Shown here: positions 47,890 to 59,350 of the stretch, one piece after another
Position numbering within the stretch: the first letter of the stretch is position 1
Layout: each line of letters opens with the position of its first letter
Origin: Suillus spraguei
Taxonomy: Eukaryota; Basidiomycota; Agaricomycetes; Boletales; Suillaceae
Direction of reading: 5' to 3'
DNA length: 64,000 nt
Assembly: GCA_016800925.1 (NCBI GenBank)
Contig: JABCPU010000295.1
Location: 1 to 64,000, forward strand
The notes under the pieces: generated by a model
Told to the model about the DNA's origin: nothing
Seen by the model: only the letters and a program-made list of their open reading frames with translations
Database searches by the model: none
Position numbers and translations under genes: made by a program

Positions 47890-48814
47890 GACGGTTGATG
47901 TCAGGATCAGTCTTCCTGCTCTGAGTAAGATGTGGTGCGATAAGCAGCTGAGGAAAGGTGGGCACCGGTTCGTTTAAATAGCTAGAAACAGACCATAGCC
48001 CTTGAGGCAGCCATAATAGGAGAACGGCTCCCGGCCAACTGCGATATTACATCCTTACTATACATGGACAAATTCAGAGTCTCCAGAAGAATTGAAATCA
48101 GTGTCGACAAGCATTGAGAGGTCCCCTTCATCGTTGGGCCATTGGATTCGGTCATCTTTCTTTCGACTCTGAGGAAATCCTGCCAAGGACCACTGCAGAT
48201 TCTAAACAGAGTGCTTCAACTTGAAGAGGTCGCCGAGTTGGCCCGAGTGTTGATAATAAATAGAGCTTGAAGGCCTGAAGGCAGTGATGCTATTGGCAAC
48301 TGCATAAATCTACTAAAAGCGAACTCATGTATCGCGGCCTCAGCCCAGGCTTCGGGGACTCGGAAAGGGTCTTGGACGAGTGTCAACTCAAAGCACTGCC
48401 GCACCGCTGACTCCGAGCTAGCTCGGTTCCCTAAATTCTGGGACAAAGTCCGGTCGCTGGAAGGAACCCTCGTAAGTCGAAAACTTCATGTTCTTTTTCT
48501 TCTCGTCAACCACGATGAGAGCTTCCTTTAATTTTCACCCCCGGCCGTACACGTCACGGTGTGTAGATTATTTTCCATTTGGAATCAAACCATATCTATG
48601 GTGCTGTCGAGATCTTACTAGATTAGTGACGGGACTTATGACCAATAGACAGTTCCTCGTGATGATCAAGGACTCGGAGGCACTGCGCATGTCATATTAT
48701 TTTCATGTACAGCTTGCAGGCATCACTTCGACCAATATTCTGGGAATTCGGTGGAGCGATATGTTTCATATGACATGGCTTCTCATTTCCTGTAGGAAGA
48801 TGCAGCCGAGAAGG
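47890..48814. other. Intergenic stretch, no gene assigned
   Basis: Probable upstream region of the cassette 2 NLR. ORFs at 48216-48446 (-) and 48488-48832 (+) have no recognised domain. Confidence 0.35.
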
Positions 48815-49300
48815 TCACCGCGCGTTTATTGATCGAACGCTCTTATCTCTTATCATGCAGGAGCTTGGAAACCTGCAGCTCCGAACAGGACAGGGCCGAA
48901 AACATTGCAGGGTCTCGTCATGTGTTGATGTACACCCCGAGCGCAAAGCGCCTGTAATGATCCTATGACTAGTGCCGGCTATACCCAAAATATACATAGC
49001 TACCTGTCCACAGGCTCCGCCAATCTTGTATTCGGAACAATGCAATATTATTTATTTATTTCATACAGCATTTTAACTGGTACTAACGCTCTCGCAGCTG
49101 TTTTCATCGCATCATAGGCTTCGTCACTATAATCTCTCCGAACCAACAACCGTCAGCACAAGCTGCATTTATTGAAATTCTCAGTGAGAACGTCAAACGT
49201 GGCTAAGGCGTGATGCACGTAAGAAAAGGTCCGGCGAGACAAAGACCAGTGATGTGGACTCTGGCAAAGATGAAAGGTGACTATGCGCCGGACGTTTGGG
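48815..49300 (-). repeat. Dispersed repeat R2, copy 1
   Basis: 48815-49130 matches 55705-56045 in the same orientation, from TCGAACGCTCTTATCTC to TTCATCGCATCATAGGCTTCGTC. The stretch from about 49080 to 49300 also resembles 35880-36110. Read on the minus strand it gives broken pieces of the membrane-protein tail described at 35868-36440. Confidence 0.65.
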
Positions 49301-49989
49301 ACGCAAAGTGCATGAATATTGCGTGGTTTGAGAACACAAAGCGTGCAACGAACATCGTAGTTGTGTAGAGCACGGGTCAAGCATCGTCTGACAGTACATC
49401 ATAGTGTACAAGCATTTCTCCTGCCTTCGCTAGTAGGCTTGTGCTTCGGCCGTCTTGGATTGAGCATTCGCCAAAGAATAGATTGAATACGTTTTTGCGA
49501 TTTGCAACTACGCAATCGTCATTGAAAAAGGCATCGCTCAATCACAAGGGAATCATACCTGAGTTCCTTCATTGATACTCCGAGAGGCATGATAAACGAT
49601 TGTTCGTATGCAGCGTCTTATTAGAATACGGTGCTCGGAGCTATGTGGAATCGTCAGTTCATTCTTGAAATCACCAGTAGAAGACCAACCTTTGTCCAGT
49701 CCAGAAACTCATCGTCAAAGTAATGGTATACCAGCCAGTTCTCAGCAAGGTCGCTTGTACGTGCGCCACCGGCAGCAGGGACACTGGCATGATAATAAAT
49801 ACACCACTTTAACACGTCAAACACATATAACCCACACGTGCTGGACGATGGAAAAGATGTGAGGACCACTGTCAAGTGGGAGTTGAGATACTTATACAGC
49901 GTCTTACGGTTCCAAGGACTTTCCAATGGATGCACGGGGCTGCGTGTGTTCGGAATAACGACGTGAATTTCCTCTTTTTGTGGCAGCTA

Positions 49990-50290
49990 AAGTGCCCATG
50001 TTGAATAGGCAACTAAGAACTGGGATAGCTCAATATTAGGGCGACTTGATGGCCGAAGATCCGGCGTTGGCCAGGAACTTCCGTGCGGAGAGCGAGATGT
50101 ATGAACGGGGCGAACGATTCAAACTCAGCCAGAGCCGATGAGGTGTCGCCGTGTCGGGTGAAGCGCGGCTATTGATCGTTACACTTGCAAAGGAACACGA
50201 CATACCTGGAGATGGAGATGTTCCAAGCAGACAACTCCATAAAGCTGCCACGATGATCTGTCAAAAGCTGAACGCGCCGCGAGTGAGGTC
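49990..50290 (-). repeat. Dispersed repeat related to 36110-36420
   Basis: Shares spaced blocks with 36110-36420, for example GCCAGGAAC, GATTCAAACTCAGCC and AGGAACACGACA. It is probably the upstream exon region of the same decayed membrane-protein family. A short duplication (ATAGGAACAAGGTA) occurs just downstream near 50330 and 50388. Confidence 0.45.
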
Positions 50291-50934
50291 TTGTAATATG
50301 AGGCTAACGAGGGCGGGAGAATGGGCCTATAGGAACAAGGTACGATCTCAGTCTCTCTCGAAGAACTCTATTAACATGTGTAATACCTATAGGAACAAGG
50401 TATGCTATTGCTTTTGTCAGTTAACGCTGACGGTACGAGAATCTACAGACTCACATCTCAGTCTCTCAAAGAAGAACTGAGATGTTTTTACGCTACGGCG
50501 CTGGACTTTATAGTAAGTGAAAAGAAAACGAAAATTTAGACATAACTCGTTGACATATATTGCAGATGCTCGGCCGACGTCAGCGCGCCGCACATGTCTG
50601 TGTAACATGGTCAGACCGCCGCCCGCATAACCATTACACCAAAAGGTGAAATACTGAAAGCTTAGCTTTCAGCATCAGCGGCGGTATATGTACTGATTAT
50701 GGGAACTCAGGTAAGCCAGCATGCTTACACCAGTGGAAACTACCCGTGGGTAGAAACACTAAGTCAGATGGGAGATCAGACAAGAGTTACGAGCAGAAGC
50801 ATATGGGATTGAACGAGGGTAAGAGACAATGATCAATAAATACATGCAGAATCAGCTCAGTATAAATAGGAGCCCGGTCAAAATAGTAGCAAATAACGCG
50901 CGGTGTCCAATCAATGTGCCTGGTCTCTAGGTCT

Positions 50935-52137
50935 GTGCGTCCGATGAGTAAGCCCAGCTTACACCCTCCCACCGTCTGAAGTTTCTTTTTGTTGTTCCCA
51001 GATATCCAGCGCTTCGCAGTCTTCAAGATCACGGCGAGGCAGCCATTCATCTTCGTCAGCACCAAACCCAACCCATCTCACCAGGTATCATTTTCCCCTG
51101 CCGACCTTCTTCTCGTTGAGGATCTTCTCTATGAAGTTCTCCATCTGTCCGTCCTCGGTCACGACAGGGCCTGGTCTCGGTAGCTCGCGGGACGGAAATA
51201 GAGAGGTGTCGTTGGCGTGGAAGGGCCGGAGCTGAGAGGAGTGGAAGGTAGGGAAGGTGTTCGGTGAGTTAGGAAGATCCAAGGTATATGTTGACGTTTC
51301 TGGATGCGCTTCGAGGATGACGTACGGTCTGTCGTACCTGGGCATAAATTTAGCGACGCGCTTATCACCTTTTTGCATGTACTCTCGTCGCCGATGCTTA
51401 GTGGATAGCATCACCTTGTCCCTGACGTTCAGTAGTGGTTCTGGTGCCCGGTGCTTATTTATTTGCGTTGCTTGCAATGCCTTGGCTGCGATAAGATTGT
51501 CTTGTGCTTCCATGATGTTATGTTCGAGCTGCGTGATCAGAGCACGCGCCCATTGATCTTCCGGTGAGTCGTTAGGTGCAGGGCGTTCCAATGGAGGTAT
51601 GACGCGCGGGGAATGTTCTAAGTGTAATTGGAAGGGGGAAGTTCCGGTGCTTGCATTGACCGTGTTCATGATATGGAAGCGGACGCGTGGTAGCGATCGA
51701 GCCCAGCCCTTTTGATTGCGTTCGACGTGAAACCTGATGCATTGGTTGATAGTCTTATTGGTGTGTTCACTCATGCCGTCCGTTTGCGGATGATATGAGG
51801 ACGACATCTTCAGTTTGACGCTGGTTAGTTTGTGTAAGGACTTCCAAAAACAAGAAAGGAAAAGCTTATTGCGGTCTGACATGATATCTAACGGGAGACC
51901 GTTCTCACAGTACCAATGGTCAACGAAGAGGACTGCGAATTGTTCAGCGGAGATATTGTCACGGCAAGGTACTATCCTTAGATCGGCATTGAGTCGATCG
52001 GTCATGGTAACGATGGTGTTGTAGCCCTGGTCTTCCGGCAGTGGGCCTATGAAATCGATCGCCACCGAATCCCCACGACGCATCAGGGATTGGCAAGGGG
52101 TGTAGTGTGCCTGCCGTTGCAGTGGCACCTCAGGCAT
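50935..52137 (-). mobile_element. Ty3/Gypsy chromovirus fragment: integrase and chromodomain
   Basis: ORF 51088-52137 is the retroviral-type integrase core of a Ty3/Gypsy element (DSVAIDFIGPLPEDQGYN, HWYCENGLPLDIMSDRNKL, SSYHPQTDGMSEHTNKT, SYHP region intact), followed by the C-terminal domain (FHSSQLRPFHAND). A chromodomain (NFIEKILNEKKVGRG, then YLVRWVGFG, DEWLPRRDLE) continues to about 50960 but is broken by a frameshift and stop at 51088. Protease, reverse transcriptase, the zinc-binding start of integrase and LTRs are absent. It is a dead fragment; the chromodomain class targets heterochromatin. Confidence 0.85.
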
Positions 52138-52467
52138 CAGTTTTCGGTACCAATAAAAGTCTCTGAGACCGTATTATTATGTTAGGTACAACCCCATCTC
52201 TCAGACCCAACCTCCTGGTTGTTCTAAATATAGCACCAACCAAACATCGCTAGAATGCTCTGCAGAACCTCGCCAGGACCTCGTGGCACATCTTGAATTA
52301 TCACGGCCCTCCCTGGATCCTCGATACCTCCTCAAAATACTTCAATCAAACCGCCGACATCCTGTCTGAACATCTGGGTGGGGTCCATGGCACACCTGCC
52401 AGATTACCTAGTAGCTCACTCGCTAAGTCCCTTTGCTTTTGTCTTTTTTCACTTTACTACCGTCATC

Positions 52468-54087
52468 ATGGCGCCCGCCCGTTCTGCGCGTGACAATCAG
52501 CCAATGTCTGCAGGGCTGGGGCACCACTTCGTTAGCCCCAAGAAAGCTCGAAATCCCAAAAAAACTCAAACTCTTGTTCATCTTCCAGTGATTGATTCTA
52601 AACGCGAGCGTCTCCTCACCCAAATGGCTGCCCTAATGAACCCTCAAGGATCCAAAACCGATACCCTTAATTCTAGTTCTCTTACTGTTCATTCTGAAGT
52701 CCCAACAAGCGCTGATGAAGCCCCGAGTTACACTTATGACGAAGAAGACTACAACATGACCAACGACGACGAGCATGAGCGCCAAGTATCTTGCCCTCCA
52801 GCTGTAGTGTGCAAGGGTACTGGGCATCATATTTTACCAGACAAGATGGCCCATAACCTCTATAGTTCTTGGCAAGGACTTATCCCTACCTTGGTCGATG
52901 CTCACCTAAAATATTCTGCATGAACCCACGGGCAACCTCACCCCACCTTATCCTATCATATCTGCCTGTGCAAGTCAAGCCTGTGCTTTGACCGTAAGTA
53001 GTTCATTCATCATGCTCGCTCCAACTGATAGCTGCAGGTTTTAATTCTATCGATGTATTGGCCTGCAAATGTTCCACACTTGCGCAAGTCCTTGTTCACC
53101 ATGGGCTTTTTCCCACTGCACCTTCTCAACCATGCATGGTGGTCTCTGTTGATCTCCTTCCATTCTATCGTGCTCTATTTGAGCGTTCATGCGATGCTAT
53201 TCATGCTCTTGCCTCTGCCCTCGAGACCCACATCAGGAAATCATGAGTTTACTTATTCCTTACTTATTTCAAACTTTTCCCACTTATTTCAAATGGACCT
53301 ACTTTTTTTCTGAAATTTGACAACTGCTTCAAAATTGAGTATTCCAATATGTTTGTTGGGCCTGAGAGACAAGTTTCATTGCATAAGACCAACAATTAGT
53401 GACTAGTATGAAGCTCGAGTGACACATTAATGCTGATGATTTTATTTCTCAAATATTCTCTTGAGGTACTATTTTGCAAATTAAGAGTCCAATAATTTTA
53501 TAGCACACATTTATAATGATGGCTAACAGATCCTGATAGTTCAGTTGGGACCAGGTGGTAATTTAAGAGAAATAAGTAGATCCATTTGGAATAAGTGGGA
53601 AAAGTTTGAAATAAGTAAGGAATAGGTAAACTCATGATTTCCTGATGCATTACGCACGCAGAGGTTTTCAGATGATCAATGGAGATGTGAGTTTTGACTT
53701 ATCAGCCTTTTTCGACTCTGACTCATTGTACTACAGGGACAAGTTATTCAAGAACCATTCAGATGGGGCCTTGGCCAAGCCGTTCAGTGGTATGACATAT
53801 TACAATCTGAGGTTGAACGACTAACTGAAGCCATGGTACAAATCTGTCGAGAGCGGGTCTATGCGGCTCGGAGACCTCAATGTCAAGAGCATGCCAGCAA
53901 TTTGACCCTCACACCCTCCAATCCCTCACTATTTCCAGGGCAATGTGCTTCCCTCCTTATGCAATGCTGCCCTGCATGTTTTGGAGGCGTTGCCTTTGGT
54001 AGGCCACTTAGCAATGATGGAGATATTCATGTTGCAACAGATGGCAACTTTCATCATTGTCATCGACGGTGTAAAGATGCAACCTAG
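52468..54087 (+). pseudogene. KDZ transposase, N-terminal part, broken
   Basis: The start MAPARSARDNQPMSAGLG leads to KMAHNLYSSWQGLIPTLVD, a cysteine region (HICLCKSSLCFDRFNSIDV, LACKCSTLAQVLVHHGLFPT), DLLPFYRALFERSCDAIHAL, then after a MITE EPFRWGLGQAVQWYDILQSE, ERVYAARRPQC, CASLLMQCCPACFGG and GDIHVATDGNFHH. This matches the CxC-type cysteine cluster and N-terminal region of Kyakuja-Dileera-Zisupton transposases. Defects: a TGA at about 52921 where the frame otherwise continues, the MITE at 53233-53645, and loss of everything after about 54087, including the catalytic region. Confidence 0.8.
53233..53645. mobile_element. MITE inside the KDZ pseudogene
   Basis: About 410 bp bounded by inverted repeats of about 73 bp with four or five mismatches, beginning CATCAGGAAATCATGAG and ending with the complement. 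It splits the KDZ reading frame between ALETH and HYARRGFQMI. It is AT-rich with no coding capacity. The target duplication, if any, is two bases (CA). Confidence 0.8.
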
Positions 54088-54099
54088 CTTGGGCTGTAG

Positions 54100-54731
54100 A
54101 TAAACCACTGCCTAAACTAGTATGTTAGTCTTGCACTCCGTCTAGTCTGCTTCACTTGTAAGAACAAGAGCGTTCAACCCTAAAGGTGTTACAGTCGTAC
54201 GTGCCCCTATTCATTTTCTCTTTGTCTCCTTTACCTGTATATTACATAATGAGACTCTGACTCATATGCTCAATGCATCTGTACTATAGTTGCCTTCCTT
54301 CTTTGGATACGCACTTACGTTCTCACGTCTCTCTTGGTCCGTGCGCACATACTGACCTATTTAAGCACGTTGTATTGCACTTGTATACTTTACTTTAATC
54401 TTACTGGGTTTTACCTGGAATATCCTTCGCTTAGGTCTCCAACCTAAGTCGTCTTGAATCGTCTCTAAGTCTAAGCACTCCTTAGTCTTAGTCTCTATTC
54501 TCGTAGAACCTCTTAGACTTGTCTTTGAGGCCGAACCCTTGATCATACTTGGAACGCGTTCCTTGTACTTTCACCTTGTCCTCTTCTGGACATTGTAGAA
54601 CTTCCCAGCAGACTGTCAGTGTCTTTTCACTGTCGCTGGTGATGCCACCCCAGTCGTAACAAGTATTATCTTAACATTTCGCACAACATTCAAACCAGTC
54701 TTGAATATTGGAATCCCCAATGTGTAGGGTT
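54100..54731. other. Intergenic stretch, no gene seen
   Basis: Between the KDZ pseudogene and the next TIR element. C/T-rich plus strand, no domain found. Confidence 0.35.
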
Positions 54732-55625
54732 TATTGTACAGCTACGCACTTAAGTTCATCACACCATCACAGGGCGAGCGAACCGAACCTATTTCGTGTG
54801 ACAGTCACACGCATATTAGGTCATTGAACTTAAGTTGTGACATGCAGTAAAAACACAAAAACATGCAGTAAAAACATGAAAAAAGTCCTAGTGCTGCCAA
54901 AAGTCCCTATATTGAGTATTCGCAATGCGTCTGCGCTTGCCGCAACCCTCAACATCAACCTCCTTCGAACTGTCAGTGGTCACAGCTGCAAATTGAGGCT
55001 CTGTATCATCTGGCGCTCGTTCATAGCTCTCCGCCTCATTGTCCGCCAGCAGATTACCCAATCCATCAGCACTGTAGCCATCAGGGATCAATAAGTCACC
55101 TAGCGCAATGTGCTGCAGAACGGCATCCACAGCAACATCACTAGCATCAAGCTCGACATCTGCGGCATGCGCGAAGGGTGGCTCAGCTTCCTCGTCAGCT
55201 TGAGAAGTTTCAACCCTATATTGAGCTGTCTAAAGTGAACTTGGGGGAAGGGGGAAATGTTTCAGATGGCATCCTCATTGTAGGCTGGGTTATGGCTCAC
55301 CAAACATCGGATCCGCATTGACAGGACTCTGCAGCAACATAGTAGGAAGAAGGTGTGATGTTGCCGAATGGAATTGAACTTGCAAACGAAGCTCCGAGGG
55401 GTGAGCGCTAGCGACGGAGTCTCCAGGTTGAGTGCGGGCATCTCTGTGCTCGTACAAAGAAAGAAATATGTCTGCCTAATGAGACTCCCAGCCCAGTCGG
55501 TCGTCTCACACAACGAACCTATGCGTAACATGTCACAAGTCACACACCCCTTCGAACTTTCGGACCTAATGTTCATTCGGTCACACCCATATCAGGTCGA
55601 ACTTAAGTGCGTAACTCTACAGTAA
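54732..55625. mobile_element. TIR element, about 890 bp
   Basis: The left end has CTACGCACTTAAGTTC and the right end GAACTTAAGTGCGTAACTC, forming imperfect inverted repeats. Subterminal pieces such as GAACCTAT and (G)TCACAC also recur inverted. It includes a small direct repeat (ACATGCAGTAAAAACA twice near 54840-54876) and the minus-strand ORF listed next. Superfamily unknown; no clear target duplication. Confidence 0.5.
54888..55220 (-). CDS. Acidic ORF fragment inside the TIR element
   Basis: Open minus-strand frame rich in Asp, Ala and Glu (HIALGDLLIPDGYSADGLGN, KRRRIANTQYRDFWQH). It looks like a captured or truncated coding exon, possibly from a transposase-associated protein. Not recognised. 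Confidence 0.3.
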   Translation of the reverse strand, partial: YRVETSQADEEAEPPFAHAADVELDASDVAVDAVLQHIALGDLLIPDGYSADGLGNLLADNEAESYERAPDDTEPQFAAVTTDSSKEVDVEGCGKRRRIANTQYRDFWQH

Positions 55626-55704
55626 TCTCGGCCCATGGCCCCTTCAACGCTCGGATTCTCATTCCCGGCACGAAGAAGTAGCCAAAATGGCCAACCGCGA
55701 GTTG

Positions 55705-56045
55705 CGTGCGTTTATCGATCGAACGCTCTTATCTCCTATCAATGTGCAGAAGCTTGGAAACCTGCAAGCTCCAAACAGGGACAAGGCTGAAAAACATTGT
55801 AGGGTCTCCTTATGTGTTGATGCAGCCCACGAACGCAAAGCCCTGTAGTCATGATCCCATAACTGGTGCCGGTGTATCCGTTGCATACCCAAAATATACA
55901 TGGCCACCCAGACTCCGCACGATCTTGTATTCGGAACAGATGCAATATTATTTATGTATTTCGTATTTACTGACAAATTACTGGTACTGACGCACTTGCA
56001 GCTGTTTTCATCGCATCATAGGCTTCGTCGCCATAATTGCAATCG
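55705..56045 (-). repeat. Dispersed repeat R2, copy 2
   Basis: Matches 48815-49130 with many small indels. It lies upstream of the cassette 3 DUF6535 gene, just as the related remnant at 35868-36440 lies upstream of cassette 1. Confidence 0.65.
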
Positions 56046-56635
56046 ACTTCGGAAGTATAGTGTATGCGAACCTTGAGCTTGCACTTTCAAATTGGCCCAT
56101 CAGATAACTAACGTTGAAGCCAGTCAGAGTGACCTTACCAATCCACGGCTGCATGGGATATGACAACCTTCTACTTAGGAACTCTGCGAATAGGCTGCTT
56201 AATTCTTGCTATCTTCTCCCCGAGCTCGCCCCCGGCTCGGATGGACCCGCAGGTACTTAGCATAGCGCCGACGCTATTAAATAATCGAAGTTATGTTTCG
56301 GATTGACAGATAAGCGCCAAGTCCACATGCATTACTTTGTTCTGATCGTACATTCTGTCAAGTCGTCCGCGTCTATCTCTGAGAATGTTCTCACGTCAGG
56401 GCCCGCTGTCAGCTACTAACACGATCATGTTACTACTCTAAAGCGCGCACATAGCATCTAAATTTACCAGTGACTCCGTCTATCGCGGGATTCCATCATA
56501 GACAGAATGGTCAGTAGTTTACTTTGAGCATAGCCAGGCTGGCGTTTATCATAACGTTACCATGATATTCATGACCGATACTTATATAACGTCTCTCTGC
56601 TTCCAACCCATTCCCACCCCCCACCTTACTACATA

Positions 56636-59235
56636 ATGTCGATGTCCAGCATGAATTCCAATGATAAGAATGCAAGCAACAATTCCGATGAGTAAGTCCT
56701 CATTTTCTGCGATTGTATTAGAATTGAATTCCTTTATTTTTTAGTTCACTCGCGCCAGATCTTCTCCAGCAGATATTTGAGGTCCTCGAAGCTTCTAGCA
56801 TTGCCGAGGAAAGGGGAAAGGGCCCGGATTCTAAATTTTGGGCTGCATACAAAAAGATATCTGGTGAATACGACGACAACATGTTAGAGAGATGTGATGG
56901 CAATATGAATATATTAATGCTCTTTGTACGGAAATATCATCATCCTTGGTTTTATTACCATCTAACACGAACAACCAGGCCGGTCTCTTCTCCGCAGTCA
57001 ATACTGCGTTTATCATTGCAATGCAACCCAATCCCGCTGATACCACCAATGACCTTTTGGTAGAGTTGTTGCAGAATGCACCATGGAACGCTCAGCGACA
57101 GGTGTCCCTTTCGGCACCCGTCGCTTTCTCTTCTTCCCAAATCTGGATGCAGGTGCTTGCATATACGAGCCTTACACTCAGTCTACTTTCCGCTTTCGGC
57201 GCTGTCTTGGGCAAGCAATGGCTGAGTCACTATAAGACCAGCCGTTTTGACCGTGCCCGTGGTCGACTTGAAGACCGATGCCAACAGAGGCATCGCAAGT
57301 TTCAGGAACTAGAAAAAGGGCGGTTCGAATATGTCCTGCATTCATTCCCAGTCCTTCTCCAGATCTCTCTCTTGTTGTTTATTTTGTCCTTGGCAGCTGC
57401 CACATGGATACAACACCGGATCATTTCCTTTTTCATCATTGTACCGACTGCTTGCGGCGCCCTCTTCTACTTCTACATCGTTTGGGTATCTCTAAAATCC
57501 CCGACAGTCCATTCCAGACGCCAGTCTCCTTATTCATTCGATATCTACAGAAGCTCTGCAAAAGTCATGAGGATGAAAATCATAAAGATTCTACTACTGC
57601 CTTGTCATGGATCTTGGACACTTCAACAAATCCTGACATTCTCAGTCTGGCGCTCGATTTGATGGTTCGCATATCCAGCCACTCGCAGCTGTCGCAGCAC
57701 CTGTCATCGTCGTTGATCCCGAAAGTGCTAAAAATGTTCATGGAATCTTTTGAATCTTCGCCAGTAGACAATGTCAGCGCGGTGTCATTCGGGAGGGCGT
57801 TGATCCACCTCTCATGGAAGTTTGACGGGGCGATGGAGATACTAGGTGGACTCTCACCAAAGTGGCCGCACTGGTCATTGTGGCGCAACCTGTATCTTCC
57901 TTGGGCACTGGAACATTCCAAGACGTCATTCCGCCGAATGAAGGAGACGGGTTCTGCAGATCCACTGGAGCAAATGGACAACACGCGCACTGCTCTGCGT
58001 ATGGCGCTGGGTGCTAGGATGGATAAATTTGTTAATCCAGGAAAGAAGGAGGAATATATAGAATTGGTTTGGCATGATAAAGTCGGGTCGGAACTCAATC
58101 TCCTGGACGTTGACTGGCTCATGGACTGCGCAAAACATTTCCATACTGTTTGGCAAGACTTTGATGCAGCAGGAGATGCTCTCCTCTTGCTCACTGACCT
58201 CAAGAACATCAGTCAAGACTCCATCGTTCCATTTTTGAATAGCAGCCCTAGATCGACAAGATTGCGTCATTGCGCACTTCGAGCTGCTTGTCGGGCTGTT
58301 GATATCAACTCGGCCTTCGATCCATCTTTCGCAAAGGCTGTCCTTATGGCTGTCAGTCCCTCCATCCAGCGTGGACACGGGCGACTTATTTGCCAATGCA
58401 ATCCACCTTCTTGAATTCACTGTTTGGCCCCACAATCATCCCCTGGTAGGCTCCCCACTCATCGACATTCAGCGTCTAGTGTTCGTCGTGCTGTCAGCAC
58501 CATCACTTGACAATACTGAGGAGTTTCATCGGTACTGCCATGTACTCATTCATTCATGCGTCGAGCTACCAGCCTTGACTGCAAACGTACTGCTGTACAC
58601 ATCGCTTATCGTATCAGACAAGATCTAGCTATGATCACCGGCACTCCCAGCTTGACTGTTCCGGTGCCCTTACAAACCGATGTCCTCTCTAAGCTCTCCC
58701 CAGCCCTATTCACTATGGTTCCATCCAATTCGATTCCCTCGATTATTTCTTCTATCTCCGTCTCATCTTCGCTCTCGCAAGTCGTCCCAAGTGGCTTCCT
58801 CGCTTAGAGGAAGATTGTCATATCAAGAGATGCATCGACATTATACCTGTCTTTTGCGATCAACCTCCTTCTTCCGTCTTTTATTTGGCCGGAATCTTCC
58901 TCCGCATCGAGGTCGCTTCTGGGACGGGACTCGTCATCAAACCATCACAGTGGTGGGACTTGACCAGGATGGCATGGCATGTCGCTGGCCGTCGGGACCG
59001 TAATGACGGTTCTGATTCCGTCCTGGATGACGGCATTGACATTCTTGAAGCTCTTGTTACCACCACGAAGTCTTGCATGCCAAAAGATGCTTCAGCGAGC
59101 GACCTCGAATCCCTTCGTAATGGGCTGGGTGGCGCAATTCTCAAGTTGGAATCGCGACAACCACCGCCCAAGGAAATCATGGCTAAAATAAAAGATTTAA
59201 AAGATATGAGGCGTCTTAGATTACCAGTACTGTAA
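56636..59235 (+). pseudogene. DUF6535 membrane-protein gene, cassette 3
   Basis: Best preserved of the three copies. ATG at 56636 (MSMSSMNSNDKNAS). Exons follow in frame: SLAPDLLQQIFEVLEAS with KFWAAYKKISGEYDDN, then after an intron AGLFSAVNTAFIIAMQPNPA, IWMQVLAYTSLTLSLLSA and LLQISLLLFILSLAAATW, i.e. DUF6535 with several membrane spans. A long helical C-terminal part ends KIKDLKDMRRLRLPVL. Family function is unknown. Frame breaks: one base is missing near 57500 (after WVSLKSP) compared with cassette 1. The switches near 58365 and 58620 are shared with cassette 1, so they are older than the duplication or mark unrecognised splicing. Confidence 0.75.
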
Positions 59236-59350
59236 AAACTCAGTGACGGATGTTTATCTCGAGTTACGTTTATGTTACCCAAGGCGGTGTTGTATTACTC
59301 AGACTCTATTGTACAAGTTTTGTGTAGGATATATGCAGATTCAGAGGAGA

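Noticed and set aside
54837..55094. Plus-strand ORF of 85 codons in the small TIR element
   Set aside because: Opposite strand has the more protein-like frame; start lies in a short direct repeat.
57580..58209. 209-codon minus-strand ORF in the DUF6535 gene
   Set aside because: Shadow of the plus-strand DUF6535 coding region, which has the family features.
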